Below, in pieces: positions 44,534 through 53,797 of a DNA stretch of 60,827 nt. Within the stretch, counting starts at the first letter, position 1; every line of letters begins with the position of its first letter. Origin of the DNA: Verrucomicrobiota bacterium (GTDB lineage: Bacteria > Verrucomicrobiota > Verrucomicrobiia > Opitutales > Opitutaceae); NCBI GenBank assembly GCA_014584295.1, contig JACTNC010000014.1, positions 1 through 60,827 of the forward strand. Direction: 5' to 3'. The position numbers were made by a program, and so were the translations under genes. Below the pieces are notes generated by a model, which was given only the letters and a program-made list of their open reading frames with translations, was not told the DNA's origin and did no database searches.

Positions 44534-46060
44534 ATGAATTGGCGCACCACGGCATTGCTCGCCCTCATTGTTTCAATGGCGGCGCTCGTTGGATTGATCA
44601 TGGCATACGGCAACGCCCTGTATCCGTACTTGATCGGCGAAAGCGATCCGATCCATGGCGTCGCGGTTGCAGCCATCGCAGGCGGCACAGTGATGGCCCT
44701 TGTCCTGGGATTTCTGGGAGATCGACTCCTCGTCCGCCGCATCCGCGCGCTTCGTTCGGCCGTTGAACAACTGGGAAATGAAAAGGCAGCCCGTGAGCTC
44801 CAAGTGTATCACGGCAACAGCGAAGTCGCCCGTCTCGCCCGTGTCACCGGCACAATGGCGCTGCACCTTCTGGAGGAACGGAAAACAGCGGAGGCCGCCA
44901 CCCTCGCCCGATCCCGGTTTCTGTCGAACATCAGCCACGAAATCCGCACCCCACTGAATGCGGTGCTCGGCTACACGAGCCTTCTGCGATCCACTCCCCT
45001 TGATCCGAAGCAGGTGACGTGGCTGGACTCGCTTGCCGCGGGCGGCGAGACGCTGCTCAGCGTCATCACGAACATTCTAGATTACGAAAAGGCCCAGAAC
45101 GGGAAGCTCGATCTTCATCCCAAGCCGGTGAGGATCCGTAGTCTGATACTGGATACAGTTTCCGCCATGGCTGCATTTGCGGAAAGCAAGGAGCTCCGGC
45201 TCGAATCAGGCATGGAACCCCGCGTTCCAGAAATTGTGGTGCTGGACGCATCCCGGCTCCGCCAGGTTCTGATTCATCTGCTCACCAATGCCATCAAGTT
45301 TACACGCTCAGGCTCGGTCGAACTCACGATTGCGGCACGCCCTGCGAGCCAGCCTGACCATGTCCTTCTCGAATTTCGCGTTCACGACACCGGACCGGGC
45401 ATCCAACCTGATCTGATACCCCGCCTGTTCGTGCCGTTCACGCAGGGAGATGATTCCCGAACCCGGCTTCATGGCGGAATCGGCATGGGACTCGCCCTCT
45501 GCTCGCGGCTCGTGAATGCCATGGGCGGCAAACTGCAGCTTGAGTCCACCTCCGAGATGGGCACGGCATTCGCCTTCTCCTTCGAAGCCGAGATCCGCCG
45601 CAGTCTCGATCCTGAACTGGCTCCGCCTTCGGACGACCCCACGCCGGCTCATTCCGCCCTGCATGTGCTCGTCGCCGAGGACAACGCCGTCAACCGCAAC
45701 CTCCTCCGCACGATGCTCCGCCAGCTGGGTCACGAAGCCGAGTTCGCGGTCAACGGCATCGAGGCGTTCAAACGCATGCAGAATCTGGAGATCGATGTCG
45801 TCCTCATGGACATGCAGATGCCCGAGCGCGACGGCTGCGAGGCCACTGCCCTCTACCGAAGCTGGGAAAAGACATCGGACCGCATGGCGCCGCTTCCGAT
45901 CATTGCCCTGACGGCAAACGTCCTTCCCGCAGATCGCAAGCGCTGCCTGGATGTCGGCATGAACGGCTTCCTAAACAAGCCGATCCTCCTCTCCGATCTT
46001 CGCGCCGCACTCGCGCGATTCACGCACGACCCAATACTGGAAAGCCCTTCAACGCTTTGA
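44534..46060 (+). CDS. Hybrid sensor histidine kinase with C-terminal receiver
   Basis: A 508-residue membrane kinase; the ATG at 44534 precedes TM1 directly (ATG 44504 is an in-frame alternative). Two membrane segments ('TALLALIVSMAALVGLIMAYG' and 'VAVAAIAGGTVMALVLGFLGD') flank a periplasmic loop of only about 20 residues, so sensing is probably in the membrane or cytoplasm. A HAMP-like linker leads to the H-box 'SNISHEIRTPLNAVLGY' (His135), N-box 'LLTNAIKFT', and G-boxes 'HDTGPGIQPD' and 'GIGMGLAL'. The receiver has 'VLVAEDNAVNRNLLRTML', phosphoacceptor Asp426 ('VVLMDMQMPERDG') and 'NKPI'. There is no Hpt or output domain; its partner is not in the window. Confidence 0.92.
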   Translation: MNWRTTALLALIVSMAALVGLIMAYGNALYPYLIGESDPIHGVAVAAIAGGTVMALVLGFLGDRLLVRRIRALRSAVEQLGNEKAARELQVYHGNSEVARLARVTGTMALHLLEERKTAEAATLARSRFLSNISHEIRTPLNAVLGYTSLLRSTPLDPKQVTWLDSLAAGGETLLSVITNILDYEKAQNGKLDLHPKPVRIRSLILDTVSAMAAFAESKELRLESGMEPRVPEIVVLDASRLRQVLIHLLTNAIKFTRSGSVELTIAARPASQPDHVLLEFRVHDTGPGIQPDLIPRLFVPFTQGDDSRTRLHGGIGMGLALCSRLVNAMGGKLQLESTSEMGTAFAFSFEAEIRRSLDPELAPPSDDPTPAHSALHVLVAEDNAVNRNLLRTMLRQLGHEAEFAVNGIEAFKRMQNLEIDVVLMDMQMPERDGCEATALYRSWEKTSDRMAPLPIIALTANVLPADRKRCLDVGMNGFLNKPILLSDLRAALARFTHDPILESPSTL

Positions 46061-46083
46061 GGCCAGCCCTGACCGCCTCGCAA

Positions 46084-47148
46084 TCAGCGCAGGCTCGAGG
46101 GTTTGAGGATCACGTGCTTGATCTTCTTGCGACCCCACGTGTACGTGATGTGCACGAGTCCATCCGAAGCCTGGATCACAGCCGGATACGAATAGCCGCT
46201 GACCATCGGTTCCGTCTCCAAGGTCACAATTCGATTCCAGGTGATCCCGTCAGAAGAAATCGCAACATCGAGAGGCCAGCGATTCCCCTTTCCGGGCTCA
46301 TCCGGGCGATGACCGGAATGGTTGTACACGATGAGCTGCCGCCCGTCCTTGAGTGTCAATGCGTCGGTGCCTGAATTCGGATTGGGAAGCTCTGTCGCCG
46401 CCAGGCCACTCCATGTCCTTCCTCGATCGGCGGACCATGTCATGGCCACCGTGCCCTGCTTTGTTCGGCACAATGCCTCAAGCCTTCCGTCGGCGTGGAA
46501 GAGAATGCTGGGCTGTATGGCGTCCAGGCCTGGCCCCTTGTCCACCGACGCCGTTTTTTCCCAGGTCGCCCCCCGATCGTGCGTCATCTCAAAATGCACG
46601 CGCCAGCCATCAGGCGTGCCTTCGGTGCTGGAGCCGCAAAGCCACGTGCCGTCATCAAGGAGAACCGGCTTGTTCTTGATCGGCCCAAGAATGCCCTCCG
46701 GCAAGGTCCGCGCCACACTCCAGCTCCTTCCTCCATCATCCGACGTGCGCATCATTCCCCACCACTCGCTCGGCGATGGACCGACCTTGTAGAAGAGGAC
46801 CAGCGGACCGCCCGGCGGATTGAACAGGACCGGATTCCAAGTGGGCAGGCGCGGTCCGTTTGACTGGCGTCCATCCGCCACTTCCACCGCCTCCGACCAG
46901 CGGTTGTTCTCAAAATGAGCCACCCAGATGCTGACATCGGGCGCCCGCTCCTTGGTTCCGCCAAACCACGCCGCGACCAAGTGCCCCTTGCCCACCTCGA
47001 CGATCGTCGAGGCATGCGATTCCGGATAGGGCGGATTGTCGTTCACAAAATAGGCCGCCTTCACACCCTTGGGGAGGCGCGCTCCAGGAAGCGACGAGGC
47101 GGCAAGGAGCACGACGGACAGCACACAGATCAGGAGGCGAATTGGCAT
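46084..47148 (-). CDS. Secreted BNR/sialidase-like propeller enzyme
   Basis: A 354-residue protein with signal 'IRLLICVLSVVLLAASSLPGA'. It has three Asp-boxes (S-x-D-x-G-x-x-W): SDDGGRSW at about 136-143, THDRGATW near 189-197 and SADRGRTW near 239-247, marking a six-bladed sialidase-fold propeller (PF13088-like). 'ASTIVEVGKGHLVAAWFGGTKE' is the typical first-blade sequence of the exo-alpha-sialidase-like group. A full sialidase Arg triad was not confirmed, so another glycan, such as rhamnogalacturonan side chains, may be the substrate. It lies 62 bases downstream of the DUF5060/DUF4038 glycosidase and is probably cotranscribed. Confidence 0.85.
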   Translation of the reverse strand: MPIRLLICVLSVVLLAASSLPGARLPKGVKAAYFVNDNPPYPESHASTIVEVGKGHLVAAWFGGTKERAPDVSIWVAHFENNRWSEAVEVADGRQSNGPRLPTWNPVLFNPPGGPLVLFYKVGPSPSEWWGMMRTSDDGGRSWSVARTLPEGILGPIKNKPVLLDDGTWLCGSSTEGTPDGWRVHFEMTHDRGATWEKTASVDKGPGLDAIQPSILFHADGRLEALCRTKQGTVAMTWSADRGRTWSGLAATELPNPNSGTDALTLKDGRQLIVYNHSGHRPDEPGKGNRWPLDVAISSDGITWNRIVTLETEPMVSGYSYPAVIQASDGLVHITYTWGRKKIKHVILKPSSLR

Positions 47149-47210
47149 GGGATCAGAGATTGATGGCAATCGTTCTGACGATTGCGGCGCGAGGCAAAAC
47201 TCAATTTGCC

Positions 47211-48836
47211 TCACGGCTCAATCGGCGCCTTCGCCGTGCTCACGGGTGCAGCGCCTCCCGAATACCTCAGTCTCACCGCCATGTAGGGCCTTCCTGGCAA
47301 CGCAATGGCGCGTCCATCCTGCTCGCCAAACATATAGCGGTCCTTCTTCTTTGTCGTGAACACTCCGTCGACCGGAGTGATCGACATGTTCCAGGCATCG
47401 ATGACGTCCGCCTTGAACTCCATGCCATCGGTGAGTCCGGTGCGATACATGACCGGGCTCCACGAGGACGGAGTCTCCTTGCCAAAATAGATCAGGTAAT
47501 AGTAACCCGGTTTCCCTGCCATCCGGGGATCCTGCCAGTGATCGCTGGGATCAAGACCGCCCGACGGAGACTCCTCAAGAATCCGCCTGAGAAACGCCAG
47601 TCGAGGAGCGCTTTCTCCCTTCAATACGCCGCCCTGCGCGAGCCAGACGACATTGTGCTCATCTGCAAAAAACTCACTGTGCCCCCCGTAGGTTCCCGCC
47701 ACGGTGCATGACCAGAATCGATGTACCATTTCACGACCATCCAACTGTGCCCAGCGCAGATCGTGATTACCCTCGTACTTGAGTTCATCGTACACCACCG
47801 GCTTCCGATATACGTCGCGATAAAGCGTCGCCCGACCCGGATCCTCCGTTGCCATTCCGTTCTGGATGCTCACATGCGTGACCCATGGCTGGTTGTGATT
47901 GTAGATCAGGCGTCCGTTGTGAATCGAGCGGAGATGATGGTAGGGATCCTTCGCCTGGATGAGCTTGAAGATGCGATCCCAGTCCGCATCCGTCTTTGTC
48001 CGCAGAAAGTCATACTCGTTAGCCAACGACCACCACACGTTTCGATAGGCCGCGAGCCGCGCGATCAGGTAGCGGACATAGCGGTCATCGGTCTCGGCAG
48101 TCATTGTCTCGAACCCCCAATCCTCATCGTCGTCATACGGATGGAAGAGGATGAGATCACATTCGATTCCAAGATCGCGAAGATCTCCGATGCGCTTCTC
48201 CAGGTGCCTGAAGAACTCGGGATTGAAACGTGTGAAATCCCAGTCGCGAGGCGCCTTTCCCTCAAACGGCCAGCGTGTGGGCGGCATGTACTTGATCCCG
48301 TGGGCCTGGGGTAACACCGCCATGCGGATCTTGTTGAAAGGCGCCGACGAAAGCGTCTTCAGCGTCTGCTCCTCCATCTCCGCGGGCCGGTGCGTCCACG
48401 AGTAGCACGTCGTGCCCACGGGTCGAAAGGGCGTGCCATCAGCATAGGCAAAATGATAGGTGTTCCGCACGCCGACCGGGCCGTGATTGCGCTTCGATGC
48501 GGGCGTCACCTGAAACACACCGCTCCGATCCGTCAGCGGCCAGCGGTTGCTCCTGGTTTCATACCTCCATTCACCGGGGGTTTCCGGCATGAAGCGAATC
48601 CGATAGACACCTTCTCCGTCATAGAAGCCCTCCACTTCGACGCTGCGTACCCCATCGGTGAACGTCGCAGTCAGGCGGACATCAACAAACGGATTCCCAT
48701 CCGCAGGGCCCTTCAAGGCCACTTCGTATATCGCCCATTGTTCGACGGAAGCCTGTGCTGCAAGACAGCCCAGGGAAAGGGCGCACGACAGGCCCAGCAC
48801 AGCAAACGCAGTCTTTATCATTGGACGAAGTTTCAT
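47211..48836 (-). CDS. DUF5060-DUF4038 glycosidase (apiosidase-like fold), secreted
   Basis: A 541-residue secreted enzyme from ATG at 48836 (a TTG two codons upstream is less likely). Signal: 'TAFAVLGLSCALSLGCLAAQA'. Residues about 30-115 match DUF5060, an N-terminal beta domain ('VALKGPADGNPFVDVRLTATFTDG', 'YRIRFMPETPGEWRYETRSN'). The middle matches the DUF4038/apiosidase-like TIM barrel: 'YADGTPFRPVGTTCYSWTH', 'NVWWSLANEYDFL' with acid/base Glu274, and 'PVVYDELKYEGNHDLRW' with nucleophile Glu351. The C-terminus (about 455-525) fits a DUF5605-like beta domain. Substrates in this group are poorly known; it would suit side chains of pectin. It is followed by the sialidase-like gene. Confidence 0.88.
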   Translation of the reverse strand: MKLRPMIKTAFAVLGLSCALSLGCLAAQASVEQWAIYEVALKGPADGNPFVDVRLTATFTDGVRSVEVEGFYDGEGVYRIRFMPETPGEWRYETRSNRWPLTDRSGVFQVTPASKRNHGPVGVRNTYHFAYADGTPFRPVGTTCYSWTHRPAEMEEQTLKTLSSAPFNKIRMAVLPQAHGIKYMPPTRWPFEGKAPRDWDFTRFNPEFFRHLEKRIGDLRDLGIECDLILFHPYDDDEDWGFETMTAETDDRYVRYLIARLAAYRNVWWSLANEYDFLRTKTDADWDRIFKLIQAKDPYHHLRSIHNGRLIYNHNQPWVTHVSIQNGMATEDPGRATLYRDVYRKPVVYDELKYEGNHDLRWAQLDGREMVHRFWSCTVAGTYGGHSEFFADEHNVVWLAQGGVLKGESAPRLAFLRRILEESPSGGLDPSDHWQDPRMAGKPGYYYLIYFGKETPSSWSPVMYRTGLTDGMEFKADVIDAWNMSITPVDGVFTTKKKDRYMFGEQDGRAIALPGRPYMAVRLRYSGGAAPVSTAKAPIEP

Positions 48837-48867
48837 GGTCAACGAGTTGAGTTTCTTAAAAAGTGGA

Positions 48868-48957
48868 GGGGCACGCTTCGTCGTGACCGATTTACACGAA
48901 TTCCCTTCGCATCTGCACTGACAATACGCCTCCAGGGCACGACGTAGCGTGCTCCCC
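48868..48957. repeat. Long inverted repeat element upstream of the DUF5060 gene
   Basis: GGGGCACGCTTCGTCGTGACC (21 bases, 48868-48888) is inverted at 48935-48957 with one mismatch pair on each side and a two-base insertion. About 46 bases lie between the arms. The first arm also occurs at 33866. It lies in the 192-base gap between the DUF6298-like gene stop and the DUF5060 gene start, so it could be a mobile intergenic element or an mRNA hairpin. Confidence 0.7.
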
Positions 48958-49028
48958 GCAGAATGATCAATGCGGCGGCGTCATTCATCACGGAAAAATT
49001 TGAAACCTCATGGGCTTGATCATCCTGT

Positions 49029-52000
49029 CTAACGCGTAAGCCAGTGAAGCGTTGGCGCTCCCTTCTCACCCGAGAATGAAACAACACCTCCGCCCCCGAC
49101 GGATTTCCCCGAATCCGAGACCGCGCCGGTCTTCGCATCGACGTATCGAATATGAAACGGCCCGTGTTCGTTCGTTAGATCGACCTTTGCGCCCGATTCA
49201 CCTGTGACAACAAAGTAGCCGACACCTTGCTCACCCAATACGCCTGCTCCGATCGGTGTCATCCTGACAATCGCCGCATTTAGTGCATCATCCAGTCGCG
49301 GCAAGGTCTTCGGAAGGGATCCTCCCGAACCCAGAAACCACCAGCCGTCCCTCTCATCGAGGTTGGAAATCACTGCCTTGCCCGGGTGCGCCTTGCGGTA
49401 CTCGGCCACCATTCCGGCAATGGAAGCCGCGGAGGGACGTTTCCCTTTCCAGGTTCGCAAGTGCTGCCGCGGAGCCATGCGCGTCCCTCCCTCCGGTGCG
49501 AACAGTTTTCCTTCCGCATCCCTGAACCAGTAGGTGAGATCGATGACATCAATCAGCTCTGCTCGTCGCGCATCGGCAAGGATCGCATCCTGGACGTCCT
49601 TGGGTGCACTCAGCGCAATCAGCGGTCGCCGTCCTGTCTCGTCCTCCCATTCCCCCACGACATCGAGCCAGAATTGCATGAACGAAAGGGGACCGCTGTT
49701 CTCGGCTGTCAGCGTGTGGATGACGTTCGGTTCGTCCGCGAGATTCTTCAGGCATTGCCGGATAAATGCCCGATGCAGTTCGCGACGCACCGGATTATCC
49801 ACATCGTAGAACTCCGGCGCCATGCGGATCGTGTCGCCCTTGAATGGTGGCGGCTCGGTGAATCCGGTGGAGTTGATGTTGTTCATCGTCCGCCAAGGTG
49901 AATCCACCCAGTGTGCGCCCGACTCGAGGATATTGTGCTGGAAATACATCTCGTTCACCAGAACGAGACCGCGGGCCCGCGCTTCCCGGGCGAAATCCCT
50001 GAGCCTGGAGAAGTACCACGGATTGTATCGGGTGAGATCGTACCGGCTAAGCCCATCCCATGCCACGCCGGTCCCGCTGCGCGCAAAGGGTTGCTCGAAG
50101 AACGGCGGATACACATCACCATCGGGTCGGCGGATCATCTGATGGTCGATCCGTCGCCGGTCATACCAGAGCCCGTAGTGGTGGCGATAGGCGACCTGGC
50201 CCGCTTTCACCATGGCATCCGCCAGCGAGGCAAGGTCATCGGTGAGACCGGTTCCTTCGCGGCCCGGTGAGAAGCGCGTAATCGCGGGGCCGAACTCTGC
50301 CGCGCGAGCAGGCTCCAGCCTGCCAAGCCACCAGGCGCCGCCCAGCGTCTGTCCGGACAGCAGCCTGCCATTGCTGACTAGCCAACCGTTCACGAGCGCG
50401 AGCGGCTGCCCCCGCACTTCGGCCTTCATCGCCGAACGTCGGGAGGGATCAGGAATCGCCTCCTCAATCGTCGGCATCGGCTCGTCAACGATGTACCGGC
50501 GCGGCAGCAGACATTCGAGTGCCTTTGCTCCCAGTCGATCGGACAGCTGGGCGCGATACAGGCTCTGCGGCTTCGGAAATTCATTCACCTCACTCCATGA
50601 GCCGTCGCCGACAAACTGTCCCCAGACGCCAACCGCCCAGTTGGCCGCTCCGGGCGGAGTGCGGCAGACCACCACGGATGCGGAGCATCCCCATAGCATC
50701 GAATTGGCAGCATTCCATCCCGCACCTTGATTCCACGTCTCAAGATTGTCCAACCGCAGCGCGCCGCCGTCGATCGTCACTCCATCGAACAACAAACCCG
50801 ACGACCAGCTTCCCACTGATCCGCTGAAGCCATGCGTCTCACGCGTTTCGCAGTCCAGGAAAACCACCGGGCCCGCTGTGAGGTATCCCGACGTAAAGTC
50901 ATTCCTGCCGTGCTCCGCAAAACAGCGCAAAAACAGGACCTGTTGGCCTTGGGCATGAAACGCCATCCGGCGATAGCCTCCATCTTCCGAAATCGGCCGC
51001 AACGACCTGCAATCCTGCACCGTCACCCGCCCGGCGGTCGCACCCACAAGCACCGCCGTGCCGCAAAACTGTTCCATCGTCACATCGCAGACCCATGTGT
51101 CACGTGCGCGATGGATCTCGATCGCGTTCCACGCGTGATCTTCATCCTTAGCATTGCCCGATGACACTTCGGATACACAGCGAAGGTTTTCGATGCCGAC
51201 AGTTTCAATCTCTCCTGTCGATGAGCCGAGCGAGACCATCACCGCACCCTGCGACGCATCCAGCCCCGTCGTCAGCGGGGCGTCCAGCACCACACCGTCT
51301 CCGTCAACAGCCTCGACGACACGGTCCCACGCAACGTTGAATGCACCGACCTTCCAGGAATACGGCTGCCGCGCCGGACTCTCATCCATGCCAAGTGCGT
51401 GAATCCACTCTTGCGAACTGGGTCGCTCGATTCGCAACCGCATTCCAGGCTCCAGGCGCGGCCGCACCTCGGACTTCGAACTCGTCTTTCCTCCTTCCAT
51501 GGCTAAGGGCTTGAGCCTTATGCGGCGGCTTCCAACCGGAACGCGGTCGTCTGCAACTGCAAACAGCGGTCTGCTGGGCCGGCCCTCTTCTGATCCAGAA
51601 ACCACAATCAATGCGCGGCGATCACTGCCCGTTGCCACCAAGGTTGTCCCGCGTTCGCCTGAACCAGCTCCACGCAGGACGACGCCGCTGGCGGAGAGTC
51701 TGAGATTTCCCGCAATCTCGTAGCGGCCGGCCTCCAGTTGCACCGCACCACGCACGCCCTTCTTGTCCAGGGGAAGCTTCGACACCAGGTCGATTGCCGC
51801 CTGTATGCGCGCACCGTCGTCTCCCTCCACCGGGGATACACGCACCCGTGCAAAAACATCAGGAAAGCGGACCCCGCCACCCCGAAAGCCGGCATGCGAA
51901 AAGTCCGGAACGACATCTCCATTTGCGGCACGCACATACTCAAGGGCTCCGTCCTTTTTCAATGCCACGGGCGGAGGAACCTCCTTCGCAAACGCGGTGC

Positions 52001-52067
52001 CCATACCGGCGATGACACCCAACTCAACGCAGGCCCAGGCAACAATTCGATGTAGGCAGTCTTTCAT
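49029..52067 (-). CDS. Large secreted protein: beta-helix plus DUF6298-like TIM-barrel region
   Basis: A 1012-residue protein; ATG at 52067 overlaps the upstream stop in ATGA and gives signal 'HRIVAWACVELGVIAGMGTAFA'. Residues about 45-480 resemble a pectate-lyase-3/right-handed beta-helix ('VPDFSHAGFRGGGVRFP', 'GRYEIAGNLRLSASGVVLRGAG', 'VTMEQFCGTAVLVGATAGRVTVQDCRS'). The rest resembles DUF6298: 'LADAMVKAGQVAYRHHYGLWYDRRRIDHQMIRRPDGDVYPPFFEQPFARSGTG', 'RYDLTRYNPWYFSRLRDFAREARARGLVLVNEMYFQHNILESGAHWVDSPWR', 'HTLTAENSGPLSFMQFW', looking like a GH TIM barrel with candidate Glu residues. It is coupled to an MGH1-like glycosidase. No enzymatic function is established, and it is one of the most interesting genes here. 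Confidence 0.75.
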   Translation of the reverse strand: MKDCLHRIVAWACVELGVIAGMGTAFAKEVPPPVALKKDGALEYVRAANGDVVPDFSHAGFRGGGVRFPDVFARVRVSPVEGDDGARIQAAIDLVSKLPLDKKGVRGAVQLEAGRYEIAGNLRLSASGVVLRGAGSGERGTTLVATGSDRRALIVVSGSEEGRPSRPLFAVADDRVPVGSRRIRLKPLAMEGGKTSSKSEVRPRLEPGMRLRIERPSSQEWIHALGMDESPARQPYSWKVGAFNVAWDRVVEAVDGDGVVLDAPLTTGLDASQGAVMVSLGSSTGEIETVGIENLRCVSEVSSGNAKDEDHAWNAIEIHRARDTWVCDVTMEQFCGTAVLVGATAGRVTVQDCRSLRPISEDGGYRRMAFHAQGQQVLFLRCFAEHGRNDFTSGYLTAGPVVFLDCETRETHGFSGSVGSWSSGLLFDGVTIDGGALRLDNLETWNQGAGWNAANSMLWGCSASVVVCRTPPGAANWAVGVWGQFVGDGSWSEVNEFPKPQSLYRAQLSDRLGAKALECLLPRRYIVDEPMPTIEEAIPDPSRRSAMKAEVRGQPLALVNGWLVSNGRLLSGQTLGGAWWLGRLEPARAAEFGPAITRFSPGREGTGLTDDLASLADAMVKAGQVAYRHHYGLWYDRRRIDHQMIRRPDGDVYPPFFEQPFARSGTGVAWDGLSRYDLTRYNPWYFSRLRDFAREARARGLVLVNEMYFQHNILESGAHWVDSPWRTMNNINSTGFTEPPPFKGDTIRMAPEFYDVDNPVRRELHRAFIRQCLKNLADEPNVIHTLTAENSGPLSFMQFWLDVVGEWEDETGRRPLIALSAPKDVQDAILADARRAELIDVIDLTYWFRDAEGKLFAPEGGTRMAPRQHLRTWKGKRPSAASIAGMVAEYRKAHPGKAVISNLDERDGWWFLGSGGSLPKTLPRLDDALNAAIVRMTPIGAGVLGEQGVGYFVVTGESGAKVDLTNEHGPFHIRYVDAKTGAVSDSGKSVGGGGVVSFSGEKGAPTLHWLTR

Positions 52068-53638
52068 GGCAACCTGCCCAATGGTACCTTCAGGGTTCCA
52101 AGTCGATCCGACTTCGCCACGACTTTCCCATCGAACCAGACGTGCAGCCCTGCACCCTTTCCATATTTCGAGCCATCCCGATCCCATACCACCGCAAGAT
52201 CGTGGCCACGCACACGCACGCCATCGAGGCAGAACCATGCCCAGGTCCCCTCCGGCAGGAGCGGCGCCACGGTCAGTTCTTTACCCTCCGTCGGACGCAC
52301 CCCCACGATCCCGGTGATCAGCAGATCCGCATAGGTCGAGTGATGGTACCAGCGGCTGCGTGGATCCCCTCCTTTCAACCATGCCCCGGTGTTCTCATCC
52401 TGATACTCGCCGATGTACGGCTTGCCATCGCGACGCTGACTCCGGGTGTACGTGACAAAGGCGTCAAAGTAGTCGCGCCGTGTCACCGGAGTCTCACGTC
52501 CATCCGACAGGACATTGGCGAGCGCCGTCAGTGTCTGCGACGTTGCAAAGGGCCAGACCGCGCCGTCCCATTCGCAGGTGCCGACGCCGTGCGATCGAAA
52601 GGCCGGGTGCCTGCGCTCCGCAGTCATGAGTCCCCAGGGCGCGCGAAATCCAGAGGTGTCAGTAAACTGGCTCCATGCTGATTCATAACCGCACCCGCTC
52701 TCAGGAATGGAGAAATACCAGGGAATGAATCCAATCGCTTCGCGAACGGGGATGGGATGCAGATTCTCGTCCACGGATCCGAAGAATCCCAACTCAGGAT
52801 TCCAAAGCGTCGCCACAATCTTCTCCCGAAGGAATCGCGTCTTATTCGAAAAATCCCGTTCAATCTCCACACGTCCTGCGGACCGTGCGATGCCTGCAAT
52901 GCCCTCGGCGTTGCCGCACATATAGCTGCTGATGGTCGGTCTGACATTTCTCACCTTGCGTCCACCACTGATGGATTCCTCCATCGCGTCGCGAACATCA
53001 TACTGCCAGAACAGCCCATCCGCGCGCATCTGTTCGTGTTCCCACACACGGTAATCCGCAATCAGATCATCCAGAAGGTCGGCTGCGTCAGCGGTGTCAC
53101 CTGTTACCTTCCATCGCTCCCAGAGGGCGAAGGCGAGCCACTGTGAAAAGCGGTGAAAGTGCTCCTGTGGTTTGCCACCGTTTCCACGCAGCCAATACCG
53201 CACGTAGTCGTCCAGGATGGACTGATCCCTGAACCACCGTCCTTCCATCACGTGATGACCCAGTGCGCTGCTGACCGGACGGGAACGCGTGATGAATTCC
53301 GTAAGTACCTGCTTCCCGCTCGCAGCATCCATGCGCAGGTGCTTGCGCAGGGCCCACCAGCGAAACCAGTAGACCTCCGTCACTTCCGGGTCGGCGCACT
53401 CGAATCTCGGAATCCTCGTCACCAGCCAATCCGCCGCGGCGGCATTCGGAACGAGATTGACCACCGGTTCGTCCTCCATGCGGTTGAATCGTTCCAAGTG
53501 ACTCCGCAAACTTGCCTCCGAGAGGATGGCAAATCCGTCGCCCGCCGCACGGCTGACAGCCGCGAACAGGGAAAGAATCGTCAACGCGGGCAGACCTCTC
53601 CTGAAAATCCGAACCGGAAGTTCTCTCCAGAAATTCAC
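52064..53638 (-). CDS. Secreted (alpha/alpha)6 glycosidase, MGH1-like
   Basis: A 524-residue protein whose stop overlaps the next gene by 4 bases. A signal-like N-terminus ('RRGLPALTILSLFAAVSRAA') is followed by an (alpha/alpha)6-barrel pattern: 'VYWFRWWALRKHLR', 'SSALGHHVMEGRWFRDQSILDDYVRYWLRG', 'FSQWLAFALWERW', 'GLFWQYDVRDAMEESISGG', 'RPTISSYMCGNAEGIAGIARSAG', 'GFFGSVDENLHPI', 'CEWDGAVWPFATSQTL' and 'RSRWYHHSTYADLLITGIVGV'. This is the style of MGH1-like/trehalase-clan enzymes. Candidate acids are the Asp in 'YDVRDAMEES' and the Glu in 'CEWDGAVWPF'. It was probably cotranscribed with the DUF6298-like gene, both divergent from a propeller gene. Confidence 0.8.
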   Translation of the reverse strand: MNFWRELPVRIFRRGLPALTILSLFAAVSRAAGDGFAILSEASLRSHLERFNRMEDEPVVNLVPNAAAADWLVTRIPRFECADPEVTEVYWFRWWALRKHLRMDAASGKQVLTEFITRSRPVSSALGHHVMEGRWFRDQSILDDYVRYWLRGNGGKPQEHFHRFSQWLAFALWERWKVTGDTADAADLLDDLIADYRVWEHEQMRADGLFWQYDVRDAMEESISGGRKVRNVRPTISSYMCGNAEGIAGIARSAGRVEIERDFSNKTRFLREKIVATLWNPELGFFGSVDENLHPIPVREAIGFIPWYFSIPESGCGYESAWSQFTDTSGFRAPWGLMTAERRHPAFRSHGVGTCEWDGAVWPFATSQTLTALANVLSDGRETPVTRRDYFDAFVTYTRSQRRDGKPYIGEYQDENTGAWLKGGDPRSRWYHHSTYADLLITGIVGVRPTEGKELTVAPLLPEGTWAWFCLDGVRVRGHDLAVVWDRDGSKYGKGAGLHVWFDGKVVAKSDRLGTLKVPLGRLP

Positions 53639-53797
53639 GACAATTTTTGGGGCGGTTTAGGCGTAGGCGGGAACAGGCCAACTCTACCCTTGCGGACGGG
53701 TGCACTTCTTCCTCATTTCATGAATCCTCATGCGGGATTCTAAGGATTTGCCATTCGGCGCTCGCACACTCCGGTTTCGCGGCCAGCCTGCGTTGTG

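Noticed and set aside
47721..48314. Plus-strand frame opposite the DUF5060/DUF4038 gene
   Set aside because: Antisense shadow of a gene with both catalytic glutamates in place.
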